A stretch of 64,000 bases of DNA from Costus lasius (GCA_027563935.2 CM050453.2:85596665-85660664); one strand, 5' to 3'. Positions 45,334 to 56,699 are shown, counted from the stretch's first letter. The notes: a model not told the origin generated them from the letters alone. Translations and numbers: made by a program.

Positions 45334-48300
45334 ATGAGCTTCAATGTGCGATCCCTACTGGAAAGGGAGAAGTTTGCTGGGCCGAACTTCTCTGACTGGT
45401 TCGGACACCTTAAGATCGTTCTTAAGGCAGAGAGGAAACTGTATGTCCTCGAGATGGCGATACCGCCGCAGCCCGCTCCGAACGCCGCAAGGGCGGTTCG
45501 GGATGCCTATGAAAAGCACGTCAATGATAGCATTGATGTCGCTTGCCTGATGCTAGCGTCTATGACGCCACCGCTGCAGCGTCAGCATGAGGATATGTCG
45601 GCTATAGAAATTATAGCGAACCTCAAGATGCTGTATGCTGCACAGGCGAGGACAGAACGCTATAATCTGACAAAGCTCTTCTTTCAGAGCAAACTGGCTG
45701 AGGGGAGCCCAGTAGGAGCTCACGTGCTCAAGATGATTGGGCACAAGGAGGCTCTGGAGAAACTGGGGCATACCGTCAACCAGGAGCTTGCTGTAGATAT
45801 TATTCTGCAGTCTCTTCCGCCTTCTTTCGATGCGTTCATCATTAACTTTAATATGAACAAAATCGATTGTACGCCGGCAGAGCTGCTGAATATGCTCTTG
45901 ACTACTGAGGAAACTCTGAAGGGCAAGCCTTCAACCTCTGTCTTAATGGTTCCTTTTAGGAACAAGAAGAAGGGGAAGAAGGGCAAGGCCCCTGTCAAGA
46001 ATTACAGCAAGGCCCTGAAACAGAAGGTGAAGCGGTCGAAGGACAACAGGTGTTTCCACTGTGGCCAGCTGGGTCACTGGAAAAAGGACTGTAAAGCGCT
46101 CCAAGGAGATAAGAGGGGAAGCATCGCTTCTGGCTCAGGTATATACGTGACGGAAGTCATGGTTTCATCTTCTTCTATATCATGGGTGTTGGACACTGCA
46201 TGTGGAGTTCACATTTGTTCAAATGTGCAGGAACTCAAGAGAAGAAGGCAGGTGGGACAGCATGAGGTAGACCTACGCGTTGGAAACGGGGCACGGGTTG
46301 CTGCGGTTGCTGTAGGAGACTATTTCATTACTTTACCATCTGGCATTGTATTAGAATTAAACAATTGTTATTTTGTACCCAGTATTACCAAGAATATTAT
46401 CTCTATTCCTGCTCTTGTCAGGAAAGGATTTGCCTTTGAATGCAAGATTTCAAAGTGTATTTTGACTTATGATAATATTGTGTATGCCACTGGTTCAATT
46501 AACAATGGGTTATTCATGTTGGACATGGAATATTCTATACAAAACATTGATAATAAGAAAGCCAAGTATGCTGATGACAGCACCTTGCTATGGCATAGTC
46601 GTTTAGGCCATATAAACGAGAAGCGCATTAAGCGGTTGCATGAACATGGACTGCTGGGATCATTCTCCTATGAGGAGATTGATACATGCAAAGCTTGTTT
46701 GATGGGTAAAATGACGAAGTCTCCTTTTCTTCACAAAGGTCAGAGGACTTCAGGTTTACTTGACCTTATACACAGTGATGTGTGTGGGCCATTTAGTAAA
46801 CATGCCAGAGGTGGCTATCAGTACTTCATTACCTTTACTGATGATTTCAGTAGGTATGGGTATGTCTATTTGATGAGACATAAAAGTGAATCTTTTGACA
46901 AGTTCAAAGAGTTCAAAAATGAAGTACAAAATCAGTTAGGCAGAAATATCAAGGCACTTCGTTCTGATCGAGGTGGTGAATACCTAAGTCATGCATTTAC
47001 TGACTATCTGAAAGAGTGTGGGATTATCTCACAGCTCACTCCGCCAGGAACACCGCAATGGAATGGTGTGTCCGAGAGGAGAAATAGAACGTTACTTGAT
47101 ATGGTTCGTTCTATGATGAGTCAGGCTACTCTTCCATACTCCTTTTGGGGTTTTGCACTGGAAACAGCTGCAAAGGTACTAAACCGAGTGCCATCCAAGG
47201 CAGTTTCAAAGACGCCATATGAGTTATGGTACGGAAAACAGCCTAGCTTGACGTTTATCAGGATCTGGGGTTGCGAGGCTTATGTCAAAAAGCTCGCCTC
47301 TGGGAAACTAGAGAGCAGATCTGATAAATGTATCTTTGTCGGTTACCCTAAGGAAACTAAGGGTTATTATTTCTACGATCCCAAAGAGAACAAGATATTT
47401 GTTGCTCGGACGGCCATATTTCTTGAGAAGGAGTTTCTTCTGCAAGAGGCCAGTGGGAGAGAAATAAAGCTGGATGAGATTCCAGAGGAAGGACAAAGTA
47501 GTCAGGCAGAGTTGGATGTGCCTGAGCCAGTAGATCAGGTTACTGAACAACCTGAGGCTCAGATATCACGGGAACCGCGAAGATCGGGTAGGATCCGTCG
47601 ACAGCCTGAGCGCTATGACGGAGTCTACATCATTGATAATGATGAACCCCTAACTTATGCGGATGCGGTCAGTGGACCGGAGTCAGCTAGATGGCTTGAT
47701 GCTATGCGAGCCGAGATGGACTCCATGTCAGATAACCAAGTCTGGGATTTGGTTGATCCGCCTCCGGGAGTAATCCCTATAGGCTGTAAATGGATCTTCA
47801 AGAAGAAGATTGACATGGATGGTAACGTGGTTACCTATAAAGGCAGGCTAGTTGCGAAAGGTTTCAAACAAATCTACGGGATAGATTATGATGAAACTTT
47901 CTCTCCTGTAGCCATGTTTAAGTCTATTCGGATTCTTTTCGCGATAGCTGCATATTACGATTATGAGATCTGGCAGATGGATGTGAAAACAGCTTTCCTT
48001 AATGGAAATCTGGATGAGGATGTGTATATGACACAACCGGAAGGTTTCAACAATCCAGCAGATCGTCATAAAATATGCAAGTTAAAGAAGTCCATATATG
48101 GACTTAAACAAGCATCAAGAAGCTGGAATATTCGTTTTGATGAATCAATCTCTGAGTTTGGTTTCATCAAGAACGAAGATGACCCGTGTGTATATAAGAG
48201 GTTTAGTGGGAGCGTGATTACATTCCTAATCCTCTACGTCGATGATATCTTGATCATTGGAAATGATATTCCTGAACTGCATGCTGTTAAGGCATGGTTA

Positions 48301-49218
48301 GGAAAATGTTTCCAGATGAAAGATTTAGGAGAAGCAGCCTATGTACTAGGTGTGAAGATCTACAGAGATAGATCTAAAAGGCTTCTCGGGCTGTGCCAGA
48401 GTACTTACATCGATAAGGTCCTGGAGAGATTCCATTTAGAGAATTCTAAACGTGGATATCTTCCAGTCAGACATGGTCTGAATCTTTCGAAGAGTCAGTG
48501 TCCACAAACACAGACTGAGAAAGATGAAATGGACAATACGCCTTATGCTTCGGCTATTGGGTCCATTATGTATGCGATGTTGTGTACTCGCCCAGACGTC
48601 GCTTACGGGTTAAGCGTGACCAGTCGATTCCAAAGTAATCCAGGTTTGGCGCACTGGATTGCGGTCAAGAACATTTTAAAATATCTGCGGAGGACCAAAG
48701 ATATGTTCTTGATATATGGTGGTCAGGAAGAACTCAGTATAGAGGGATATACTGACGCTTCGTTCCAGTCGGACCAGGATGATTTCCGATCGCAATCAGG
48801 CTATGTTTTTAGCTTGAATGGTGGAGCAGTGGTGTGGAAGAGTTTCAAACAGTCAACTGTTGCTGATTCCACAACAGAAGCCGAGTATGTTGCAGCCTCG
48901 GAAGCATCTAAGGAGGCAGTGTGGATTCGTAAGTTCGTGAGAGAACTTGGTGTCGTTCCTTCGAGTGCAGATCCTTTGGTTATCTTCTGTGATAACACTG
49001 GAGCCATCGCACAAGCAAAGGAACCGCGGTCGCACCAGAAGTCCAAGCACATACAGAGACGGTTTCACTTGATCCGGGAGATCATTGATCGAGGCGAGAT
49101 CAAAATATGCAAGGTTCATACAGATGACAATCTGGCAGACCCACTTACCAAGCCTCTGGCGCAGCAGAAGCATGTGAAGCACTGTAATAATATGGGTTTG
49201 AGATTTCTCAACCATTAG
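45334..49218 (+). CDS. gag-pol: Angela-like copia Gag-Pol polyprotein, unit 1
   Basis: An intact 1,294-codon frame. Gag spans residues 1-~235 with a Lys-rich tail, and the CCHC knuckle CFHCGQLGHWKKDC is near 239. The protease motif WVLDTACGVH is near 285. GAG-pre-integrase WHSRLGHINEKR is near 420. The integrase core has HSDVCGPF (about 480), SDRGGEYL (about 544) and WNGVSERRNR (about 575). Reverse transcriptase runs from CKWIFKKKID (about 818) to the catalytic YVDD near 968. Copia RNase H has YTDAS (about 1139) and TTEAEY (about 1180). The order protease-integrase-RT marks Ty1/copia. The ATG at 45334 is the annotated start; the alternative spliced start at 43327 would add ten residues (1,304 in total). 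The particle it builds copies element RNA into DNA and integrates it. Confidence 0.95.
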   Translation: MSFNVRSLLEREKFAGPNFSDWFGHLKIVLKAERKLYVLEMAIPPQPAPNAARAVRDAYEKHVNDSIDVACLMLASMTPPLQRQHEDMSAIEIIANLKMLYAAQARTERYNLTKLFFQSKLAEGSPVGAHVLKMIGHKEALEKLGHTVNQELAVDIILQSLPPSFDAFIINFNMNKIDCTPAELLNMLLTTEETLKGKPSTSVLMVPFRNKKKGKKGKAPVKNYSKALKQKVKRSKDNRCFHCGQLGHWKKDCKALQGDKRGSIASGSGIYVTEVMVSSSSISWVLDTACGVHICSNVQELKRRRQVGQHEVDLRVGNGARVAAVAVGDYFITLPSGIVLELNNCYFVPSITKNIISIPALVRKGFAFECKISKCILTYDNIVYATGSINNGLFMLDMEYSIQNIDNKKAKYADDSTLLWHSRLGHINEKRIKRLHEHGLLGSFSYEEIDTCKACLMGKMTKSPFLHKGQRTSGLLDLIHSDVCGPFSKHARGGYQYFITFTDDFSRYGYVYLMRHKSESFDKFKEFKNEVQNQLGRNIKALRSDRGGEYLSHAFTDYLKECGIISQLTPPGTPQWNGVSERRNRTLLDMVRSMMSQATLPYSFWGFALETAAKVLNRVPSKAVSKTPYELWYGKQPSLTFIRIWGCEAYVKKLASGKLESRSDKCIFVGYPKETKGYYFYDPKENKIFVARTAIFLEKEFLLQEASGREIKLDEIPEEGQSSQAELDVPEPVDQVTEQPEAQISREPRRSGRIRRQPERYDGVYIIDNDEPLTYADAVSGPESARWLDAMRAEMDSMSDNQVWDLVDPPPGVIPIGCKWIFKKKIDMDGNVVTYKGRLVAKGFKQIYGIDYDETFSPVAMFKSIRILFAIAAYYDYEIWQMDVKTAFLNGNLDEDVYMTQPEGFNNPADRHKICKLKKSIYGLKQASRSWNIRFDESISEFGFIKNEDDPCVYKRFSGSVITFLILYVDDILIIGNDIPELHAVKAWLGKCFQMKDLGEAAYVLGVKIYRDRSKRLLGLCQSTYIDKVLERFHLENSKRGYLPVRHGLNLSKSQCPQTQTEKDEMDNTPYASAIGSIMYAMLCTRPDVAYGLSVTSRFQSNPGLAHWIAVKNILKYLRRTKDMFLIYGGQEELSIEGYTDASFQSDQDDFRSQSGYVFSLNGGAVVWKSFKQSTVADSTTEAEYVAASEASKEAVWIRKFVRELGVVPSSADPLVIFCDNTGAIAQAKEPRSHQKSKHIQRRFHLIREIIDRGEIKICKVHTDDNLADPLTKPLAQQKHVKHCNNMGLRFLNH

Positions 49219-49227
49219 ATTAAGTGC

Positions 49228-49237
49228 AAGTGGGAGA
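49228..49237 (+). other. Polypurine tract, T unit 1
   Basis: AAGTGGGAGA immediately before LTR2. Confidence 0.75.
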
Positions 49238-49238
49238 T

Positions 49239-50971
49239 TGTTGGGGTATGCCCTTAAGGCTAATGTTTGAGGCCTTGGGATTGTATTAGTATCATGTAAT
49301 AAACTCTTAAGTTTATAAAGGCATGGTTATTATTCAGGTTGTTACCTTGTCTGCTGTAATAAGTGTACTTCTGAATACTGTCTCAAAGCTGTTCAGCTAG
49401 GCTGACAGGCTATATGTCCTTAGTCGAGATATCTTGGTGAACATGAGACAGCCTTGATATGATTGAGACTAATATGAGTGCTAATCTTATAGGATGCTTC
49501 GAGCATGGAATAAGACGTAGACTCATGGGTACATTGGATGTACTGGACAGACCCTACTGGGATATTCCATTGCTTGTCACAATGTGAATGATCCTTGTAA
49601 GCAGCAAGTGGCACATGTCCTCTGACTTGAGATCACTTGTGTTTCTGAATGATGATTGTCATTGTCTTAAGGTAGTTCAATATCATTTGAAACATAATGA
49701 TTATAGACTATCTTGGATGGTGAGCTTGAATCAGGTTAGGGCACTAGTGATAGACATAGGATTGCCGTCTCCTTGTTTAAGGAGTGTAGTGTTCTAAGGG
49801 CCCCCCTATATGAGATGATTGAGATAGTGTATGGCCATACCCAGATGACTATGTGCATCTGATCTAATCATGCTCATCGTATTGGAGTTACAAGCTTGAC
49901 CCGCTTGTCCAATAAGAACATCCAGTGGCAAAGGACACATGTATGCCTTGTGAATTGAGTCACACTTGTGCTATGGTTTGGGTGTAGTCTTGGAAGACTC
50001 TTTCCTTTATATCGGGAGACAGTGATGTGTTGCTAGATACCCCTCACTGATCGTGATAACGTAAGTTATCGTTACCGACATTTAAAGGAAACCCTCAGGG
50101 TCGCACAATTTGGTGATATGGCTTCCTTAAGTCAGATCGTGTGGACTGAATTGTTTTGGTTCAGTTTAAAGAGATTTAATCTCTGATTGTAAGTGAGATC
50201 TGGTCTGATCATGTTTGATTGATTAGAGCTTTAGATCGGTAAGCTTCGATCGAGAGAGATGATGCTAGATCGATGCGATCAGAAGCGTCAGATGATGAAT
50301 GGTCAGATCTAGGACCTTGGGGTCTAATTTGATCTAGACTTAATTTATGGGCTGATTTGGTTTCGCTATTGAACCAAGGATATTGAACCGGCTCATGGGT
50401 TGAGCGCTTGGTTCAAGAGGGAGAAGAGGTTGCGTTTGGTTCATGGAAACATGAACGCCAACTCTTAATCGTTGCCAATTTTGGAAAGTTCCAAAAGCAT
50501 AACGCATATGCGTTCATGGCTTGATGTCTCTCTAATGCTTTTCGGTTTTGTTTCTTGGACGTGTTTTGGAACGGCTTGCTCGAGAGGAAGGCATCGTTCT
50601 TGCGCCAAGGAAGTAGAGCTCTCGAAAAGAAGGAAGCCCTTTTTCATCTAATCTCCTAGACACGGTTGAAAAAGCTTGGCAATCTTGCTAGCACAAGAGT
50701 TGCGCAAGGAGGAAGCTTTCATCCCTTGTGTGTGATTTCTTTGGAGAAGATCCCTTCGATTTTTCTTCTTCCAAGCCGCACCTTCCCATGGCCATGGTAT
50801 TGAATCTCTCACTTGTTATTCAAGTTGATTATATGAAAGTATAGAATGCGATCTTATGTGGAAACCCTAATTCCGCTGCTATGAGAATGCAACATATGAC
50901 TTGCGCCCCCCTCATGAAAGGGGTTCTTCTCACAATAGGTTTTGCGCTCCCCTCATGAAAGGGTTCCATCA
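49239..50971 (+). repeat. Array T LTR2 (shared middle LTR)
   Basis: 1,733 bp, no difference from LTR1 seen. It serves as 3' LTR of unit 1 and 5' LTR of unit 2: a polypurine tract precedes it and a primer site follows it. It carries GATAACGTAAGTTATC at 50055-50070 and the ATG/donor site at 50788-50798. Confidence 0.95.
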
Positions 50972-50973
50972 AT

Positions 50974-50986
50974 TGGTATCAGAGCC
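50974..50986 (+). other. Primer-binding site, T unit 2
   Basis: TGGTATCAGAGCC, as in unit 1. Confidence 0.92.
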
Positions 50987-52773
50987 ATCTATACTTTTTC
51001 ATATGATTGCTTGCGGTTCTAATGAGTAGTTCATCATGTTTGATCCATGAATATGTTGGTGAATAGATCTAAAGGTGATTGCTTACATGCCGAAACCTAC
51101 ATGCTAGTTTAGCACTTAGATGTATGTTTCTTCATGAGTTGCGCAAGATGTATGTTTCTTCATGAGTTGCGCATGTTGTTATGTTGGCGCATGATAAGTA
51201 TGTTGAATGGTTGAATAATATTTCATCATAATCTTATACCTACTTGCGCGCAAACATTTAGATCTATATGCATCTACTATAAACCCTTAGATGGGTTGAT
51301 GGGGCTGAAGTCACCTCTAGGTTAGATCCATTAGTCTGATCAGACCATCTGACAGCTCAGATGGGTTAACCTGATAGCACCTATGCGCAAGCACAAGGTG
51401 GCTATAGGTTGACTGCATCTAGGGCGTGTAGCGAGGTCTGGTTGAGACACTACTGAACACACTTGAGTTAGGCCCGGGGTCACACCCGCTTGCCAAAACT
51501 CATGGGGGTAGTTCAGCCCTTGGCGCATGCATGGTTGACCATTAGGTCAACTCGGGTCAGTTAGGACTCGGTGCATGCAAGGGCAAAGGATCTAACTAGA
51601 TGGATGAGTGGATCCCCATCAATGCACCATTGTAAGGTTGTAGGGCTCATAAGGAAATTAAAATTGATGCCATGGGGTTTTCAAAACTTTTAATTTCAAG
51701 ATGATTGGATCACATGTTGATTGAACCATATGCTTGTCTATTTAGTCTTATGTGGGTTGCCCAATTGTGTGCTGTGCTGGGGCCTGCGTGCCTGGACTTA
51801 AAAAAATTGTAAATTAATTTGTGATCTGCGAATCACATTGTACGTAATTTATAATATGTTGTTGACCTGCGAGTCAATCTTGTCTAGATAGATCAAATGT
51901 ACTTTGATTAGACAAGAACAAAGGCACACATCCAAGTGGGGCATTCACCTGGTGGTGCACCTGAGGTGCTCTTGGCGCTAGGGCACTGGGTTGGACCAGA
52001 TGAGATGCAATGAAGCTCAAGTGAAGACTTAAGTAATATTAAGGTCTTACTAGGGTTCATGGGCTTTTACCACATAAGATCATGCTTTCTACTTATTGCT
52101 AATAATTAGAATTGCATATTTATGTTTATCTTCTGCTATAGCCATAGGACATGCCTGATAGTAAGAAGATAAAAGACCGTTAAAATCCAACGCTAACATA
52201 TCAAGCTCGTAAGCCTTCTGACGCGAAACCTCACCTTTCTGACTATCGTTGGAGCCGTGTTGAACCCACTCAGTGGGCACGTCCATCTATCTTCAGACGG
52301 TGCTGGATTTCACCTGCGTGTTACAGAGTTGGGATTTATCCCCTCTCGTTGCTCAGCATAGCACGTGGTGGTCCAGGGAGTAGGTCAGGTCAGCTTGACC
52401 ATGTAGACTACATATGTGGCGCATATGGTAGCACATAGAGGCAGCCATCTCTGGGATCAGAGACTGTGTTGTACCAACTCAGTTGGCACAGTCTGCTGGA
52501 TTGCCAAGATGAAGGGGAATCGCACGGGTTGGCGATTGGCTGGGAGAGCCTACCAGAAACTAGTGCTTGTCATCTCTGTGCATCTTATCTCGCCTGAGCG
52601 GGACGCGGAGACCAAGAATGAAATCTGGATCCCATCTCACTAAAAGAGTGTTACTCTTTCGGACTGTTTACTGGATTTTTCAGTCAGACAAAATAGTGAG
52701 AAAAGAATCTTTCTTAAGTCCTGGATTGATTCTGAAACATTGATACTAACCTTGCTGTTCTTGCTTGTTGTAG
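50987..52773 (+). other. T unit 2 leader (part of candidate intron), non-coding
   Basis: Copy of 43526-45312 with one change seen (G at 51844). Hairpins are at 52256-52281 and 52461-52494; acceptor AG ends at 52773. Confidence 0.65.
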
Positions 52774-52794
52774 ATTCCTGCAGCAACGAACACC

Positions 52795-55700
52795 ATGAGC
52801 TTCAATGTGCGATCCCTACTGGAAAGGGAGAAGTTTGCGGGGCCGAACTTCTCTGACTGGTTCGGACACCTTAAGATCGTTCTTAAGGCAGAGAGGAAAC
52901 TGTATGTCCTCGAGATGGCGATACCGCCGCAGCCCGCTCCGAACGCCGCAAGGGCGGTTCGGGATGCCTATGAAAAGCACGTCAATGATAGCATTGATGT
53001 CGCTTGCCTGATGCTAGCGTCTATGACGCCACCGCTGCAGCGTCAGCATGAGGATATGTCGGCTATAGAAATTATAGCGAACCTCAAGATGCTGTATGCT
53101 GCACAGGCGAGGACAGAACGCTATAATCTGACAAAGCTCTTCTTTCAGAGCAAACTGGCTGAGGGGAGCCCAGTAGGAGCTCACGTGCTCAAGATGATTG
53201 GGCACAAGGAGGCTCTGGAGAAACTGGGGCATACCGTCAACCAGGAGCTTGCTGTAGATATTATTCTGCAGTCTCTTCCGCCTTCTTTCGATGCGTTCAT
53301 CATTAACTTTAATATGAACAAAATCGATTGTACGCCGGCAGAGCTGCTGAATATGCTCTTGACTACTGAGGAAACTCTGAAGGGCAAGCCTTCAACCTCT
53401 GTCTTAATGGTTCCTTTTAGGAACAAGAAGAAGGGGAAGAAGGGCAAGGCCCCTGTCAAGAATTACAGCAAGGCCCTGAAACAGAAGGTGAAGCGGTCGA
53501 AGGACAACAGGTGTTTCCACTGTGGCCAGCTGGGTCACTGGAAAAAGGACTGTAAAGCGCTCCAAGGAGATAAGAGGGGAAGCATCGCTTCTGGCTCAGG
53601 TATATACGTGACGGAAGTCATGGTTTCATCTTCTTCTATATCATGGGTGTTGGACACTGCATGTGGAGTTCACATTTGTTCAAATGTGCAGGAACTCAAG
53701 AGAAGAAGGCAGGTGGGACAGCATGAGGTAGACCTACGCGTTGGAAACGGGGCACGGGTTGCTGCGGTTGCTGTAGGAGACTATTTCATTACTTTACCAT
53801 CTGGCATTGTATTAGAATTAAACAATTGTTATTTTGTACCCAGTATTACCAAGAATATTATCTCTATTCCTGCTCTTGTCAGGAAAGGATTTGCCTTTGA
53901 ATGCAAGATTTCAAAGTGTATTTTGACTTATGATAATATTGTGTATGCCACTGGTTCAATTAACAATGGGTTATTCATGTTGGACATGGAATATTCTATA
54001 CAAAACATTGATAATAAGAAAGCCAAGTATGCTGATGACAGCACCTTGCTATGGCATAGTCGTTTAGGCCATATAAACGAGAAGCGCATTAAGCGGTTGC
54101 ATGAACATGGACTGCTGGGATCATTCTCCTATGAGGAGATTGATACATGCAAAGCTTGTTTGATGGGTAAAATGACGAAGTCTCCTTTTCTTCACAAAGG
54201 TCAGAGGACTTCAGGTTTACTTGACCTTATACACAGTGATGTGTGTGGGCCATTTAGTAAACATGCCAGAGGTGGCTATCAGTACTTCATTACCTTTACT
54301 GATGATTTCAGTAGGTATGGGTATGTCTATTTGATGAGACATAAAAGTGAATCTTTTGACAAGTTCAAAGAGTTCAAAAATGAAGTACAAAATCAGTTAG
54401 GCAGAAATATCAAGGCACTTCGTTCTGATCGAGGTGGTGAATACCTAAGTCATGCATTTACTGACTATCTGAAAGAGTGTGGGATTATCTCACAGCTCAC
54501 TCCGCCAGGAACACCGCAATGGAATGGTGTGTCCGAGAGGAGAAATAGAACGTTACTTGATATGGTTCGTTCTATGATGAGTCAGGCTACTCTTCCATAC
54601 TCCTTTTGGGGTTTTGCACTGGAAACAGCTGCAAAGGTACTAAACCGAGTGCCATCCAAGGCAGTTTCAAAGACGCCATATGAGTTATGGTACGGGAAAC
54701 AGCCTAGCTTGACGTTTATCAGGATCTGGGGTTGCGAGGCTTATGTCAAAAAGCTCGCCTCTGGGAAACTAGAGAGCAGATCTGATAAATGTATCTTTGT
54801 CGGTTACCCTAAGGAAACTAAGGGTTATTATTTCTACGATCCCAAAGAGAACAAGATATTTGTTGCTCGGACGGCCATATTTCTTGAGAAGGAGTTTCTT
54901 CTGCAAGAGGCCAGTGGGAGAGAAATAAAGCTGGATGAGATTCCAGAGGAAGGACAAAGTAGTCAGGCAGAGTTGGATGTGCCTGAGCCAGTAGATCAGG
55001 TTACTGAACAACCTGAGGCTCAGATATCACGGGAACCGCGAAGATCGGGTAGGATCCGTCGACAGCCTGAGCGCTATGACGGAGTCTACATCATTGATAA
55101 TGATGAACCCCTAACTTATGCGGATGCGGTCAGTGGACCGGAGTCAGCTAGATGGCTTGATGCTATGCGAGCCGAGATGGACTCCATGTCAGATAACCAA
55201 GTCTGGGATTTGGTTGATCCGCCTCCGGGAGTAATCCCTATAGGCTGTAAATGGATCTTCAAGAAGAAGATTGACATGGATGGTAACGTGGTTACCTATA
55301 AAGGCAGGCTAGTTGCGAAAGGTTTCAAACAAATCTATGGGATAGATTATGATGAAACTTTCTCTCCTGTAGCCATGTTTAAGTCTATTCGGATTCTTTT
55401 CGCGATAGCTGCATATTACGATTATGAGATCTGGCAGATGGATGTGAAAACAGCTTTCCTTAATGGAAATCTGGATGAGGATGTGTATATGACACAACCG
55501 GAAGGTTTCAACAATCCAGCAGATCGTCATAAAATATGCAAGTTAAAGAAGTCCATATATGGACTTAAACAAGCATCAAGAAGCTGGAATATTCGTTTTG
55601 ATGAATCAATCTCTGAGTTTGGTTTCATCAAGAACGAAGATGACCCGTGTGTATATAAGAGGTTTAGTGGGAGCGTGATTACATTCCTAATCCTCTACGT

Positions 55701-56679
55701 CGATGATATCTTGATCATTGGAAATGATATTCCTGAACTGCATGCTGTTAAGGCATGGTTAGGAAAATGTTTCCAGATGAATGATTTAGGAGAAGCAGCC
55801 TATGTACTAGGTGTGAAGATCTACAGAGATAGATCTAAAAGGCTTCTCGGGCTGTGCCAGAGTACTTACATCGATAAGGTCCTGGAGAGATTCCATTTAG
55901 AGAATTCTAAACGTGGATATCTTCCAGTCAGACATGGTCTGAATCTTTCGAAGAGTCAGTGTCCACAAACACAGACTGAGAAAGATGAAATGGACAATAC
56001 GCCTTATGCTTCGGCTATTGGGTCCATTATGTATGCGATGTTGTGTACTCGCCCAGACGTCGCTTACGGGTTAAGCGTGACCAGTCGATTCCAAAGTAAT
56101 CCAGGTTTGGCGCACTGGATTGCGGTCAAGAACATTTTAAAATATCTGCGGAGGACCAAAGATATGTTCTTGATATATGGTGGTCAGGAAGAACTCAGTA
56201 TAGAGGGATATACTGACGCTTCGTTCCAGTCGGACCAGGATGATTTCCGATCGCAATCAGGCTATGTTTTTAGCTTGAATGGTGGAGCAGTGGTGTGGAA
56301 GAGTTTCAAACAGTCAACTGTTGCTGATTCCACAACAGAAGCCGAGTATGTTGCAGCCTCGGAAGCATCTAAGGAGGCAGTGTGGATTCGTAAGTTCGTG
56401 AGAGAACTTGGTGTCGTTCCTTCGAGTGCAGATCCTTTGGTTATCTTCTGTGATAACACTGGAGCCATCGCACAAGCAAAGGAACCGCGGTCGCACCAGA
56501 AGTCCAAGCACATACAGAGACGGTTTCACTTGATCCGGGAGATCATTGATCGAGGCGAGATCAAAATATGCAAGGTTCATACAGATGACAATCTGGCAGA
56601 CCCACTTACCAAGCCTCTGGCGCAGCAGAAGCATGTGAAGCACTGTAATAATATGGGTTTGAGATTTCTCAACCATTAG
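52795..56679 (+). CDS. gag-pol: Angela-like copia Gag-Pol polyprotein, unit 2
   Basis: A second intact 1,294-codon frame with the same domain order and motif positions as unit 1. The only protein change seen is Lys to Asn at residue 996 (codon at 55780), shortly after the YVDD catalytic box of reverse transcriptase in the segment CFQM-x-DLGEAAYVLG; B also has Lys there. Silent changes are at 52839, 54696 and 55338. The spliced-start alternative would use 50788-50796 and 52774. No nonsense codon separates it from potential activity, but the effect of the Asn is unknown. Confidence 0.95.
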   Translation: MSFNVRSLLEREKFAGPNFSDWFGHLKIVLKAERKLYVLEMAIPPQPAPNAARAVRDAYEKHVNDSIDVACLMLASMTPPLQRQHEDMSAIEIIANLKMLYAAQARTERYNLTKLFFQSKLAEGSPVGAHVLKMIGHKEALEKLGHTVNQELAVDIILQSLPPSFDAFIINFNMNKIDCTPAELLNMLLTTEETLKGKPSTSVLMVPFRNKKKGKKGKAPVKNYSKALKQKVKRSKDNRCFHCGQLGHWKKDCKALQGDKRGSIASGSGIYVTEVMVSSSSISWVLDTACGVHICSNVQELKRRRQVGQHEVDLRVGNGARVAAVAVGDYFITLPSGIVLELNNCYFVPSITKNIISIPALVRKGFAFECKISKCILTYDNIVYATGSINNGLFMLDMEYSIQNIDNKKAKYADDSTLLWHSRLGHINEKRIKRLHEHGLLGSFSYEEIDTCKACLMGKMTKSPFLHKGQRTSGLLDLIHSDVCGPFSKHARGGYQYFITFTDDFSRYGYVYLMRHKSESFDKFKEFKNEVQNQLGRNIKALRSDRGGEYLSHAFTDYLKECGIISQLTPPGTPQWNGVSERRNRTLLDMVRSMMSQATLPYSFWGFALETAAKVLNRVPSKAVSKTPYELWYGKQPSLTFIRIWGCEAYVKKLASGKLESRSDKCIFVGYPKETKGYYFYDPKENKIFVARTAIFLEKEFLLQEASGREIKLDEIPEEGQSSQAELDVPEPVDQVTEQPEAQISREPRRSGRIRRQPERYDGVYIIDNDEPLTYADAVSGPESARWLDAMRAEMDSMSDNQVWDLVDPPPGVIPIGCKWIFKKKIDMDGNVVTYKGRLVAKGFKQIYGIDYDETFSPVAMFKSIRILFAIAAYYDYEIWQMDVKTAFLNGNLDEDVYMTQPEGFNNPADRHKICKLKKSIYGLKQASRSWNIRFDESISEFGFIKNEDDPCVYKRFSGSVITFLILYVDDILIIGNDIPELHAVKAWLGKCFQMNDLGEAAYVLGVKIYRDRSKRLLGLCQSTYIDKVLERFHLENSKRGYLPVRHGLNLSKSQCPQTQTEKDEMDNTPYASAIGSIMYAMLCTRPDVAYGLSVTSRFQSNPGLAHWIAVKNILKYLRRTKDMFLIYGGQEELSIEGYTDASFQSDQDDFRSQSGYVFSLNGGAVVWKSFKQSTVADSTTEAEYVAASEASKEAVWIRKFVRELGVVPSSADPLVIFCDNTGAIAQAKEPRSHQKSKHIQRRFHLIREIIDRGEIKICKVHTDDNLADPLTKPLAQQKHVKHCNNMGLRFLNH

Positions 56680-56688
56680 ATTAAGTGC

Positions 56689-56698
56689 AAGTGGGAGA
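56689..56698 (+). other. Polypurine tract, T unit 2
   Basis: AAGTGGGAGA immediately before LTR3. Confidence 0.75.
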
Positions 56699-56699
56699 T

